19,212 nt of DNA. Origin: an uncultured Woeseia sp. (GTDB lineage: Bacteria > Pseudomonadota > Gammaproteobacteria > Steroidobacterales > Woeseiaceae). The position numbers were made by a program, and so were the translations under genes. Under the pieces are notes generated by a model, which was given only the letters and a program-made list of their open reading frames with translations, was not told the origin of the DNA and did not search any database. Every line of letters starts with the position of its first letter. The stretch's first letter is position 1. Shown here piece after piece: positions 8,230-15,518 of this stretch. The stretch lies in NCBI GenBank assembly GCA_937925605.1, contig CALALV010000077.1, forward strand, positions 1 to 19,212, written 5' to 3'.

Positions 8230-8418
8230 ATGTGGCAGGACATATTCACGGCGTTCGCGCTGTACCTGATCATCGAGGGCATGATCCCGTTCATCAGCCC
8301 CGGCGGTTTTCGCCGGACGGTGGCGCGCATCGCCGTTCTCGGTGACAACAACCTGCGCCTCGCCGGGCTGGTCGCGATGGGCTCGGGGCTGTTACTTCTC
8401 TTTTTCATCCGCTCCTGA
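8230..8418 (+). CDS. yjeT: DUF2065 small membrane protein (YjeT family)
   Basis: A 62-residue protein with two hydrophobic segments: residues 4-20 (DIFTAFALYLIIEGMIP) and 43-60 (RLAGLVAMGSGLLLLFF), separated by a short basic loop (RRTVAR). The pattern (IIEGMIPFISPGGFRR, then LAGLVAMGSGLLLLFF) matches DUF2065/YjeT, whose function is not established. Its place between hflC and purA is the same as in E. coli. The ATG has no strong ribosome binding site (upstream sequence AACAAGAAACAACGCGAC). The preceding 86-base gap contains only a small hairpin. It stops 30 bases before purA. Confidence 0.9.
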   Translation: MWQDIFTAFALYLIIEGMIPFISPGGFRRTVARIAVLGDNNLRLAGLVAMGSGLLLLFFIRS

Positions 8419-8448
8419 AGCGGATCTGCGCCAGGAGACCTTCCCGCC

Positions 8449-9741
8449 ATGGGCAAGAACGTCGTCGTCATCGGTACCCAGTGGGGCGATGAAGGCAAGG
8501 GCAAGATCGTCGACCTGCTGACCGACCGGGCAGAGGCCGTCGCCCGCTTCCAGGGCGGCCACAACGCGGGTCACACGCTGGTCATCGGCGGCAAAAAGAC
8601 CGTGTTGCACCTGATCCCGTCCGGCATCCTGCGCGACAATGTGCAGTGCCTGATCGGCAACGGCGTCGTGCTGTCGCTCGACGCGCTCGTGCGCGAAGCC
8701 AATGCGCTGATCGACAACGGCGTCCCGGTCTACGAGCGCCTGAAGGTCAGCTACGGATGCCCGCTGATCCTGCCGTCGCACGTAGCGCTGGACGTGGCCC
8801 GCGAGAAGGCGCGCGGCGCGAAAGCAATCGGCACGACCGGTCGCGGCATCGGGCCGGCCTACGAGGACAAGATCTCGCGGCGCGCGCTCAAGGTCTCCGA
8901 CCTGTTCGTGCGCGAAAAATTCGCGGCCAAGCTCGGCGAGGTGCTCGACTATCACAACTTCCTGCTGAAGCACTATTTCCGCACGGAGCCGGTCGATTTC
9001 GCGAAGACACTCGACCAGGCGATGGAAGCGGCCGAGGTCGTGCGGCCGATCACGGCGGACGTCACCCAGGTCCTGCAGGACCTGGCCGACCTGGACCTGA
9101 GCATCCTGTTCGAGGGCGCGCAGGGCACGTTCCTCGACATCGATCACGGTACCTACCCGTTCGTGACCTCGTCGAACACGGTGGCTGCCGCGGCGAGCAC
9201 CGGTACGGGCGTGGGTCCCCGGCACCTCGATTACATCCTCGGTATCGTCAAGGCCTACACGACTCGGGTCGGTGCCGGGCCGTTCCCGACCGAGCTGTTC
9301 GACGACATGGGAGAGCACCTCGCGACGGTCGGCGCGGAATTCGGCGCGACCACGGGCCGGCCGCGCCGCTGCGGCTGGTTCGACGCGGTCGCGCTGCGCC
9401 GTTCGATCGTCAACAGCAGCGTATCCGGGCTGTGCGTCACGAAGCTCGACGTGCTCGACGGGCTCGAGACGATCAAGATCTGCGTGGGCTACGAGATCGA
9501 CGGCGAGCCGGTGACCGGCGTGCCGCTGATCCTCGATCGCCTCGCGGAATGCGAGCCCGTCTACGAGGACATGCCGGGCTGGGACGAGTCGACCGTCGGC
9601 GTGACTGACTACGACGCGCTGCCGGCGAACGCGCGCAGTTACCTGGACCGCATCGGCGAGCTCGCCGGCATCCCGGTCGACATCATCTCCACCGGGCCGG
9701 GGCGCGAGCAGACGATCATCAAGCGTCACCCCTTCGAATGA
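8449..9741 (+). CDS. purA: adenylosuccinate synthetase PurA
   Basis: PurA joins IMP and aspartate with GTP to form adenylosuccinate, the first committed step to AMP. The 430-residue protein is full length and has every signature: GTQWGDEGKGK (9-19, catalytic Asp14), GGHNAGHT (36-43, catalytic His42), a GTTGRGIGPAYEDK loop, the NTVAAAASTGTGVGP segment, TRVGAGPFPTE, TGRPRRCGWFD and the C-terminal STGPGREQTI. An AGGAG site at 8433-8437 stands 11 bases before the ATG. It closes the conserved superoperon. Its last 23 bases overlap the end of the convergent minus-strand gene, leaving no room for an intergenic terminator. Confidence 0.98.
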   Translation: MGKNVVVIGTQWGDEGKGKIVDLLTDRAEAVARFQGGHNAGHTLVIGGKKTVLHLIPSGILRDNVQCLIGNGVVLSLDALVREANALIDNGVPVYERLKVSYGCPLILPSHVALDVAREKARGAKAIGTTGRGIGPAYEDKISRRALKVSDLFVREKFAAKLGEVLDYHNFLLKHYFRTEPVDFAKTLDQAMEAAEVVRPITADVTQVLQDLADLDLSILFEGAQGTFLDIDHGTYPFVTSSNTVAAAASTGTGVGPRHLDYILGIVKAYTTRVGAGPFPTELFDDMGEHLATVGAEFGATTGRPRRCGWFDAVALRRSIVNSSVSGLCVTKLDVLDGLETIKICVGYEIDGEPVTGVPLILDRLAECEPVYEDMPGWDESTVGVTDYDALPANARSYLDRIGELAGIPVDIISTGPGREQTIIKRHPFE

Positions 9742-12493
9742 GCCGGCGCCGGTAGCGCAGCGCCCGTGCGGCGAGCGCCGCGAGCGCGAGCGCGAACAGC
9801 GCCACGGCGTTGCCGCCGCCGCTGCCGCCGCCGCCTCCGCCGCCGGCATTCGTGACCGTGACAGCCGTCGAGGCAACGTCCGACTGGCCGCCCGGGTCCG
9901 TGACAGTGAGAGTGAAGCGCAGCAGCGTGTCGCCGGTTACGGCGGGCGCGGTGAAACTGGCGACGGCCGAGTTTGCGCCGGACAGCGAGACCGACGGCCC
10001 GGCGGTCTGCGCCCAGGCGTAACCCAGGCTGTCGCCGTCCGGGTCGTTCGAGGCGCTGCCGTCCAGCGTCACCGTCGAGTTCTCCGCCGCGACGATGCTG
10101 GTGGGCGCAATCGCGTTCGGCGGGAAGTTCGTGCCGGCGCCGTCCTTGATCGTCACCTCCGCAATCGCGCTGCCTTCGATGCTCGCGCCCGTGGCGTTCG
10201 ACAGCACGACCTCGAATGTCTCGTCGCTCTCGGCGATGCCGTCGTCGGTGATCGTGAAGCGAATCGTCTTCGGCGCGGCGTCGCCGTCGGCCCAGTCGAC
10301 GCGGCCGCTTGCCGGTCCGCTGAAGTCGCTGGCCGGGTCCGCGCCGCCCGCGCCCAGCGCGAAGTCGACACCGACGGCGCCCGCGGCGCTGCCCGTCCGC
10401 TGCAGCACCAGGATTGCGGTCGCGAAGCCGCGCTCCGCCGTCTCGATCGTGTCGCTGAAGAAGCGGATTCCGCTCGTCGCGCCCGGGTCGGCGACATACA
10501 GCCCGGCCGTCGCGATCTCACCGAGCGTCGCACCGCCGCGCGGATCGACCAGCCGGACGAGCGCGAGTTCGAGGCCCTCGTCGCTGCCATCTGCGGCCGC
10601 GGTCAACTGCACGTTCCGCGTGCCGGCATCGCCGTCGGGCCAGTCCAGCCGCACGGTATCCAGAACGACGTCGCCGGCCGCGGCGCTCGCCTGGACCAGT
10701 TCCACGCCGACGCTGACGCTACCGTCCGTGCCGCCGCTGCGCGCGACCGCGAGCGCGGCCGACTGGCCCTCGGCAACGCCGGCCGAGGCGGCGACGAAAC
10801 CGAGCCGGCCCTGCGGAACTTCGAGGCTGCGATCCGCGGCGAGGTACACGCCGCTGTTCATGTCGCTGACCGCGAGCGTGCCGCTCGGCAGGAACGGGTA
10901 GGCGCCCCAGGCGCCGAAGAAGCCCTGGCCGTCGCCGGCGGGGTAGGTGTCCAGCCGGCCGACCGCGACCGGCGTCGTCGGGTCGCTGATGTCGAGCACG
11001 GTCAGGCCGCGGCTGTAGTTGGACATGTAGTAGCGGTTGCCGCGCACGAAACCGTTGTGGTCGATTGCATCGGTGGGCCCCGTCCACTGGCCGACCAGCG
11101 CGGGTGCCGCCAGGTCGGCGAGCGAGAATACGCGCAGCGTCGTCGGCAGGCCGAAAGATTGTTCGTCGAGTTCGTCGTGAACGAACGCGAACTGCCGGTC
11201 CTCGCTCCACCAGCCGGAATGCACGTAGCCGCGCTGCGCGTACTGCGCGCTGCCGGCGTTCAGGTGCTTCGGGCTCGTGATCGTCGTGATGTCCCAGATC
11301 TCGAGCTTCTCTTCGTTAAAGTCGAGCAGTAGTTCGCAATGGCTGACGGCGCCGCTGCAACTCGCGATGCGACTGTCCGTGATCACCAGCGAAGCAGCAT
11401 CGTGCATGTAGCTGCGATCGCCGCCACCGAGGCTCGTGCCGATGTCGCTGCCGGTCACGAACTGCGGCGCGCCCGGGTCGCCGAGCGCGTAGGCGCGGTA
11501 CTGGCCGGCGCCGAGGTTCGAGCCCGCCACGATCAGGTGCGGCGCGGTCGTCAGCGGCAGGCCGGTACTGAAATCCGTGCTCGTCGAGTAGACGTTGTGC
11601 GCCGCGAAGAATTGGCTCGAGTAGGCGAGCCGCGCAACGGAATGCGGCAGGCCGCCGAGATCGATGACGAACAGCCCGTCGCTCGAGCCGTCCGTGGTGA
11701 CGTAGGCGTAAGCGCGGTAGCGGTCCGCCGCGGCGTCGTAGTGCTGGTAGACCTTGATGTCGCGCCAGGACGCATTCTGGCCATCGACGAAGCCGACCTC
11801 GCGCGGATTCTCCGGGTCGCTGACGTCGATGACCGCGGTGCCGATGTTGAAGCCGGCCAGCACGTACTCGCGCCCCGTGTTCAGGTCGACGAATCCCCAG
11901 ACGTCGTTGCCGCCCGCCGGGCTCGTGCTCAGCGCGGAGAACGGCAGGTGCGCGAGCAGGTCCACGTCGTCGCAGGGCAGGCCGCCGGCGCTACCGCCAA
12001 CGCACTCGCTGGCCGCGAGCCCGGCGCCGAGCTTGCCGTGCAGCGCGAGCAGCCTGTCGGTCGACTCCTGCAACGCGGCGTGACCTGCCTTCGTATCGGC
12101 GATGACGTGGAAGCCGCGCGCGACCAGCGCCTCGCGATAAGGCTCCGGCACGCCGGTCAGGATCGACGCGACCGACTCGCCGCGTTGCGTGAAGCCGGTC
12201 GCGCGCTCGTAGCCGCCGCCGACGTCGACGACGCCGCTGACCAGCAGGAACAGCTGTTCGCTGTCGCTGATCGCGTAGCGGCCGGCTGCGACGCGAATCT
12301 GCGAGCCCTTGCCGGCTTGCCCGAGCGCGTAGTCGATGCTGCGGCAGGGCGCGGCCGGATCCGTGCAGCGCCCCTGGTCGCTGCCGTCGGCGGCGACGTA
12401 CAGCGGCAGCGACGCATCGCCGTGGGCCGGCAGGTTGCATGGCAGGAACGCCAGCAGCGTGCAGCTGGCCACGAGTGCGACGAGACGAAGCAT
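9719..12493 (-). CDS. secreted choice-of-anchor B-like protein with Calx-beta domains and GlyGly-CTERM-type tail
   Basis: A 924-residue exported protein of unknown function. From the ATG at 12493: Sec signal peptide at about 1-25; a short region at about 30-75 like the start of beta-helix proteins (YVAADGSDQGRCTDPAAPC); a propeller-like region at about 185-555 with LVIVP-type repeats (GTAVIDVSDPENPREVGFVD, GLTVLDISDPTTPVAVGRLD) and HNVYSTSTD, characteristic of choice-of-anchor B proteins; two Calx-beta-like domains at about 560-670 and 676-785 (DDGIAESDETFEVVLSNATG); and a PKD/Ig-like domain at about 790-882 (DGSASNDPDGD). The end is a Gly-rich run (884-894), a hydrophobic helix (about 896-911) and an Arg-rich tail, the layout of GlyGly-CTERM signals cut by rhombosortase. 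An earlier ATG at 12538 would add 15 residues before the signal peptide and is less likely. The gene is convergent with purA and divergent from the patatin gene. Confidence 0.82.
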   Translation of the reverse strand: MLRLVALVASCTLLAFLPCNLPAHGDASLPLYVAADGSDQGRCTDPAAPCRSIDYALGQAGKGSQIRVAAGRYAISDSEQLFLLVSGVVDVGGGYERATGFTQRGESVASILTGVPEPYREALVARGFHVIADTKAGHAALQESTDRLLALHGKLGAGLAASECVGGSAGGLPCDDVDLLAHLPFSALSTSPAGGNDVWGFVDLNTGREYVLAGFNIGTAVIDVSDPENPREVGFVDGQNASWRDIKVYQHYDAAADRYRAYAYVTTDGSSDGLFVIDLGGLPHSVARLAYSSQFFAAHNVYSTSTDFSTGLPLTTAPHLIVAGSNLGAGQYRAYALGDPGAPQFVTGSDIGTSLGGGDRSYMHDAASLVITDSRIASCSGAVSHCELLLDFNEEKLEIWDITTITSPKHLNAGSAQYAQRGYVHSGWWSEDRQFAFVHDELDEQSFGLPTTLRVFSLADLAAPALVGQWTGPTDAIDHNGFVRGNRYYMSNYSRGLTVLDISDPTTPVAVGRLDTYPAGDGQGFFGAWGAYPFLPSGTLAVSDMNSGVYLAADRSLEVPQGRLGFVAASAGVAEGQSAALAVARSGGTDGSVSVGVELVQASAAAGDVVLDTVRLDWPDGDAGTRNVQLTAAADGSDEGLELALVRLVDPRGGATLGEIATAGLYVADPGATSGIRFFSDTIETAERGFATAILVLQRTGSAAGAVGVDFALGAGGADPASDFSGPASGRVDWADGDAAPKTIRFTITDDGIAESDETFEVVLSNATGASIEGSAIAEVTIKDGAGTNFPPNAIAPTSIVAAENSTVTLDGSASNDPDGDSLGYAWAQTAGPSVSLSGANSAVASFTAPAVTGDTLLRFTLTVTDPGGQSDVASTAVTVTNAGGGGGGGSGGGNAVALFALALAALAARALRYRRRLIRRGDA
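9812..9846. repeat. GCC-type trinucleotide repeat (glycine run)
   Basis: An imperfect run of GCC/GCT/TCC triplets. On the minus strand it encodes the Gly-rich stretch just before the C-terminal hydrophobic helix of the anchored surface protein. Slippage would usually change glycine number in frame rather than break the gene. Confidence 0.7.
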
Positions 12494-12498
12494 CGGGG

Positions 12499-12524
12499 GA
12501 GACCCTGGTGCCGGACGGGGTCTC
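12499..12524 (-). promoter_or_regulatory. inverted repeat immediately upstream of the surface-protein start
   Basis: GAGACCC (12499-12505) and GGGTCTC (12518-12524) are perfect 7-base arms; a G-U and a further G-C pair could extend the stem to 9 bp with an 8-base loop. In the minus-strand mRNA the hairpin ends 5 bases before the AUG at 12493, where the ribosome would bind. It may limit translation or be a protein site. If translation starts at 12538 instead, it would be coding. Confidence 0.45.
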
Positions 12525-12545
12525 AATAGTACACCCATGACGAGG

Positions 12546-12574
12546 CTGACGCGGTCAACCGCGTCGTGCAGAAT
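12546..12574 (+). promoter_or_regulatory. candidate sigma70-type promoter for the patatin-like gene
   Basis: CTGACG (12546-12551) and CAGAAT (12569-12574) each match 4 of 6 consensus bases and have the ideal 17-base spacing. Initiation would be near 12581, giving a leader of about 30 bases before the TTG start. An 18-base palindrome occupies the spacer and part of the -35 box, and a second inverted repeat covers the expected start of transcription, a typical layout for repression. Confidence 0.4.
12548..12565. promoter_or_regulatory. 18-bp palindrome, candidate operator
   Basis: GACGCGGT and ACCGCGTC are perfect 8-base arms around a central CA. It lies between the -35 and -10 of the candidate + strand promoter. 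Its centre also contains a TTGACC on the minus strand. The size suits a dimeric helix-turn-helix repressor such as a TetR-type protein. No regulator gene is present in the window. Confidence 0.45.
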
Positions 12575-12590
12575 GTCGCAAATATGCGAC
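12575..12590. promoter_or_regulatory. 16-bp inverted repeat, candidate operator
   Basis: GTCGCA (12575-12580) and TGCGAC (12585-12590) are perfect 6-base arms separated by AATA. It directly follows the candidate -10 box and overlaps the expected transcription start of the patatin-like gene. Its sequence differs from the 12548-12565 palindrome, so the two need not bind the same protein. Confidence 0.4.
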
Positions 12591-12609
12591 CGACGACGGA
12601 CACGACGGC

Positions 12610-13680
12610 TTGACGAAAGGACGCGGCGCCCTGGTATTCCGGGCCGGTCCCGGCGCGCTGGCCGACGTCCGCCGGCGCGGCTTCGCGATCGAACGCCTGG
12701 GCACGATCGCCGGCGCTTCCGGCGGCGCGAAGTGGCTCGTCCTGAGCCAGCTCGACCGGGTCATGGCGACGCAGGTGCTGCCGAAAGTCAGCGGGCCGCT
12801 GCATCTCGTCGGCTCGTCGATCGGCGCCTGGCGCTTCGCCTGCTACGCGCAGGCGGATCCGCTCGCAGCGATCGAGCGCTTCGAAGAGGCTTACCTCTCA
12901 CAGTCCTACTCCGCGCGGCCCGACGTCGCCGAGATCACGGCGAAGAGCCGCGAGATCCTCGACGTGCTGCTCGGCGCCGACGGCGCGGCGCAGATCGTCG
13001 ACCACCCGGCCTGCCGGCTGCACGTGATGACGGTGCGCAGCCGGCGCATCACTGCCTCGGACCGGCGCCTGCCGCTCGCAACGGCGCTCGCGCTCGCGGC
13101 GGCAGGCAACATAATCAGTCGTCGCGCGCTCGGCCTGTTTTTCGCGCGTGCCCTGTTCTACGACGCGCGCGACCTGCCGCCGTTCTACAACGCGCCCGGT
13201 TTCCCGCTGCATCGCATACCGCTCGACGCGCACAACCTGCCGCAGGCGGTCCTTGCGAGCGGAGCGATTCCGCTGGTGCTCGCGGGCGTGCGTAACATCG
13301 CAGGCGCACCGCCCGGCACTTACCGCGACGGCGGGGTCATCGACTACCACCTCGACCTGCCGCTGTCGGATCCCGACCGGCTCACGCTTTTTCCGCATTT
13401 TTTCGATCGCCTCGTGCCCGGCTGGTTCGACAAGCGCCTGCGCTACCGGCGTCACAGCCCGGATGCGCTCGACCGCACGATCCTCGTCTGTCCCTCGCCG
13501 GAATTCATCGAGCGGCTGCCGCACGGCAAGGTGCCGGACCGCCGCGACTTCCTCGATTTCCCGCCGGCCGAGCGCGAACGCAACTGGCGCCGCACGGTCG
13601 GCCTGTGCCGGGAGCTTGCGGACGAGTTCGCCGAGGTGCTCACCGGCGACGAGCTGGCGGCCCGGCTCCAGCCATTGTGA
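12610..13680 (+). CDS. patatin-like phospholipase family protein
   Basis: A predicted serine lipid acyl hydrolase, 356 residues, with no signal peptide, so probably cytoplasmic. The N terminus fits a bacterial patatin-like subgroup: FRAGPGALADVRRRG, then an oxyanion-type glycine loop (GASGGAKW, 35-42), then the nucleophile elbow G68-S-S70-I-G72 within GSSIGAWRFA, and the catalytic Asp in the Asp-Gly-Gly motif at 240-242 (YRDGGVIDYHLD). The Ser-Asp dyad is therefore complete. A TTG at 12610 is used here. A CTG 21 bases later at 12631 is an alternative start: it is preceded at 9 bases by AAAGGA (12616-12621) and would give (M)VFRAGPGAL. The gene is divergent from the surface-protein gene across a palindrome-rich promoter region. 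Substrate is unknown; the fold is usually a phospholipase or acyl hydrolase. Confidence 0.88.
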   Translation: MTKGRGALVFRAGPGALADVRRRGFAIERLGTIAGASGGAKWLVLSQLDRVMATQVLPKVSGPLHLVGSSIGAWRFACYAQADPLAAIERFEEAYLSQSYSARPDVAEITAKSREILDVLLGADGAAQIVDHPACRLHVMTVRSRRITASDRRLPLATALALAAAGNIISRRALGLFFARALFYDARDLPPFYNAPGFPLHRIPLDAHNLPQAVLASGAIPLVLAGVRNIAGAPPGTYRDGGVIDYHLDLPLSDPDRLTLFPHFFDRLVPGWFDKRLRYRRHSPDALDRTILVCPSPEFIERLPHGKVPDRRDFLDFPPAERERNWRRTVGLCRELADEFAEVLTGDELAARLQPL

Positions 13681-13685
13681 TAGGC

Positions 13686-13713
13686 TTGGGTCTTACCGCA
13701 CGAGACGCATACT
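13686..13713 (+). promoter_or_regulatory. weak candidate promoter upstream of the OPT transporter
   Basis: TTGGGT (13686-13691) and CATACT (13708-13713) are spaced by 16 bases. The -35 box is poor (3 of 6). The 103-base gap after the patatin-like gene is the largest within this + strand block and would allow separate transcription. Confidence 0.22.
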
Positions 13714-13728
13714 TGACCAATAACAAAC

Positions 13729-13748
13729 GTCACGCCAGCGGTCACGCC
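13729..13748 (+). repeat. 8-base direct repeat upstream of the OPT gene
   Basis: GTCACGCC occurs at 13729-13736 and again at 13741-13748, spaced by AGCG, a 12-base period close to one helical turn. Direct repeats of this spacing are used by some response regulators, but no regulator gene is nearby. The two copies lie between the weak promoter candidate and the transporter start. Confidence 0.4.
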
Positions 13749-13783
13749 ATGGAGGCTATCCAGCCCGCCCGGGGGGACGGGGC

Positions 13784-15505
13784 GTGACGACGACAGGCAG
13801 CGGCGCGCTGCCGCAGCGCTACCCGGAGCTCACCTGGCCCGCCGTCATCGTCGGCTGGTTTCTCGGTGTCATCATCGCCGTATCGATCGGCTATGCGGCA
13901 CTCATACTCGGTTTTTCCATCGAAGGTTCCGAGCTCGCCGCGATACTGGGCTTCGGCATCCTGCGCGGCATCCTGCGGCGCAAGAGCATCGTCGAGAACA
14001 ACATCGTGCAGACGATCGCGAGCGGCGTGAACGGCGCCGCTTCCGGCATGATGTTCTCGGTGCCGGCGATCTTCCTGCTCGGCTACGGCGACCGCTTCGA
14101 CCCGGTCGTGCTGACCTTCGGCTGCATCGCCGGCGCGTTCCTGGGGATCGCGTTCATCATCCCGTTGCGCAAGCACATGATCGACTTCGAGCGCCTGACC
14201 TACCCGGGCGGCGTCGCGGTGGCGACGATCCTGAAGTCGCCCGGCGCCGGCGTGCGCAAGGCGGTGATCCTGTTGCTCGCGGCCGCGTTCAGTGCCGGCC
14301 TGCACATGCTGTCGCAGGCCACCGGCGTCGCGAACTGGAACCTCGGCGAGACGCTCGGCCTGCCGGCCTACATGAACGGCATCTGGTACCTGTCGCTGCT
14401 GACGATCGGCGTGGGTTTCATAGCCGGCCGCGGCGGCGTCGCGTTCATCATCGGCGGCTACGTTGCATACTGGTTCCTGTCGCCGATGCTCGCGGCGACC
14501 GACAGCTTCCCGCTCGACGCGGCCGGAGCGGTGATAAGCGATCCGGGCCAGTTGCGCACCCTGCTGTATCGCCCGTTCGGCATCGGCATGCTGATCGGCG
14601 GCGCGATCATGGGCGTGATTCTCGCGTTTCCGCTGATCGTCTCGGCCGTGCGCTCGATGCAGCGCGCGGCCTCGACCGAGGGCTCGGTCGCGAGCGACGA
14701 GATGCCGATCAAGCTCCTGTACGTCGGCATCGGCGGCGCGGCCATCGTGCTGACGATCATGGCCGTGATCTCGGTAGAGTCCGTCGGCCTTGCGCGCGGC
14801 ATCGCGATGGCGCTGCTCGGTACGCTGTGGATCTGGATGTCCGGCATCATCCTGTCCGAGGCCATCGGCCGCACGAACTGGTCACCGCTGTCGGGCATGA
14901 CGCTGATCGGCGTGACGCTGCTGATCATCCTGACTCACGGCATGGAGCGCGGCGACTCCATCGTCGCCGCGATCATGGTCGGCGCGGCGACCTGCGTCGC
15001 GATGTCGCAGGCCACCGACCTGATGCTGGACCTGAAGACCGGCTACCTGGTCGGCGCGACGCCGCGCATGCAGCAGCTCGGCCAGTTCATCGGCGCGTGG
15101 CTCGGGCCGATCGTAGTGATCATGGTGATCTTCGCGCTGCACGAGGCCTACACGCTCGGCTCGGAGCGGCTGCCGGCGCCGCAGGGCCAGGCGCTCGCGA
15201 GCATGATCGAGGGCATCATGGGCGGCGACGTGCCGACCGAGAAATACCTCGCCGGCGCGGTGCTCGGCGGCATCCTGTCGGCCGTTATGGGCGGCCTCGG
15301 CATCACGGTCGGCCTGGGTTTCTATCTGCCGTTCTCGATCGTGCTGACTTATTCACTCGGTACGCTCGCACGCGAACTAACGGATCGCTACCGTGGCAAG
15401 GCGTGGAGCGAGAACGTCGGCATCCCGGTTGCCGCCGGCTTCATCGTCGGCGAAGCCCTGATCGGCGTCGGCTACGCGATCAGCTACGTGCTGTCGGCGA
15501 CATGA
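13784..15505 (+). CDS. OPT family transporter
   Basis: A polytopic inner-membrane protein of 573 residues with roughly 13-15 hydrophobic segments, starting with WPAVIVGWFLGVIIAVSIGY. The early segment ENNIVQTIASG (71-81) matches the conserved N-Q-T-I-A-S stretch of the oligopeptide transporter (OPT) family, which includes proton-coupled peptide importers and the yellow-stripe metal-chelate transporters. The substrate cannot be read from the sequence. The protein is rather short for the family, whose bacterial members are usually nearer 600-680 residues. The GTG start at 13784 lies in a G-rich context without a clean ribosome binding site. The next gene begins 13 bases after its stop, so the two are probably co-transcribed. 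Confidence 0.87.
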   Translation: MTTTGSGALPQRYPELTWPAVIVGWFLGVIIAVSIGYAALILGFSIEGSELAAILGFGILRGILRRKSIVENNIVQTIASGVNGAASGMMFSVPAIFLLGYGDRFDPVVLTFGCIAGAFLGIAFIIPLRKHMIDFERLTYPGGVAVATILKSPGAGVRKAVILLLAAAFSAGLHMLSQATGVANWNLGETLGLPAYMNGIWYLSLLTIGVGFIAGRGGVAFIIGGYVAYWFLSPMLAATDSFPLDAAGAVISDPGQLRTLLYRPFGIGMLIGGAIMGVILAFPLIVSAVRSMQRAASTEGSVASDEMPIKLLYVGIGGAAIVLTIMAVISVESVGLARGIAMALLGTLWIWMSGIILSEAIGRTNWSPLSGMTLIGVTLLIILTHGMERGDSIVAAIMVGAATCVAMSQATDLMLDLKTGYLVGATPRMQQLGQFIGAWLGPIVVIMVIFALHEAYTLGSERLPAPQGQALASMIEGIMGGDVPTEKYLAGAVLGGILSAVMGGLGITVGLGFYLPFSIVLTYSLGTLARELTDRYRGKAWSENVGIPVAAGFIVGEALIGVGYAISYVLSAT

Positions 15506-15518
15506 CGGGGGACTCGGC

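Noticed and set aside
9812..9846. GCC triplet run as a phase-variable switch
   Set aside because: Triplet slippage stays in frame and would only vary glycine number in a linker.
8392..9876. Long minus-strand frame opposite purA
   Set aside because: Shadow of purA; no recognisable domain.
11339..12529. Plus-strand frame opposite the surface-protein gene
   Set aside because: Arg/Ala/Val-rich shadow translation; the minus strand has a signal peptide and ordered domains.
12523..12804. Small minus-strand frame across the divergent promoter region
   Set aside because: No homology features and it overlaps the start of the patatin-like gene and the palindromes.
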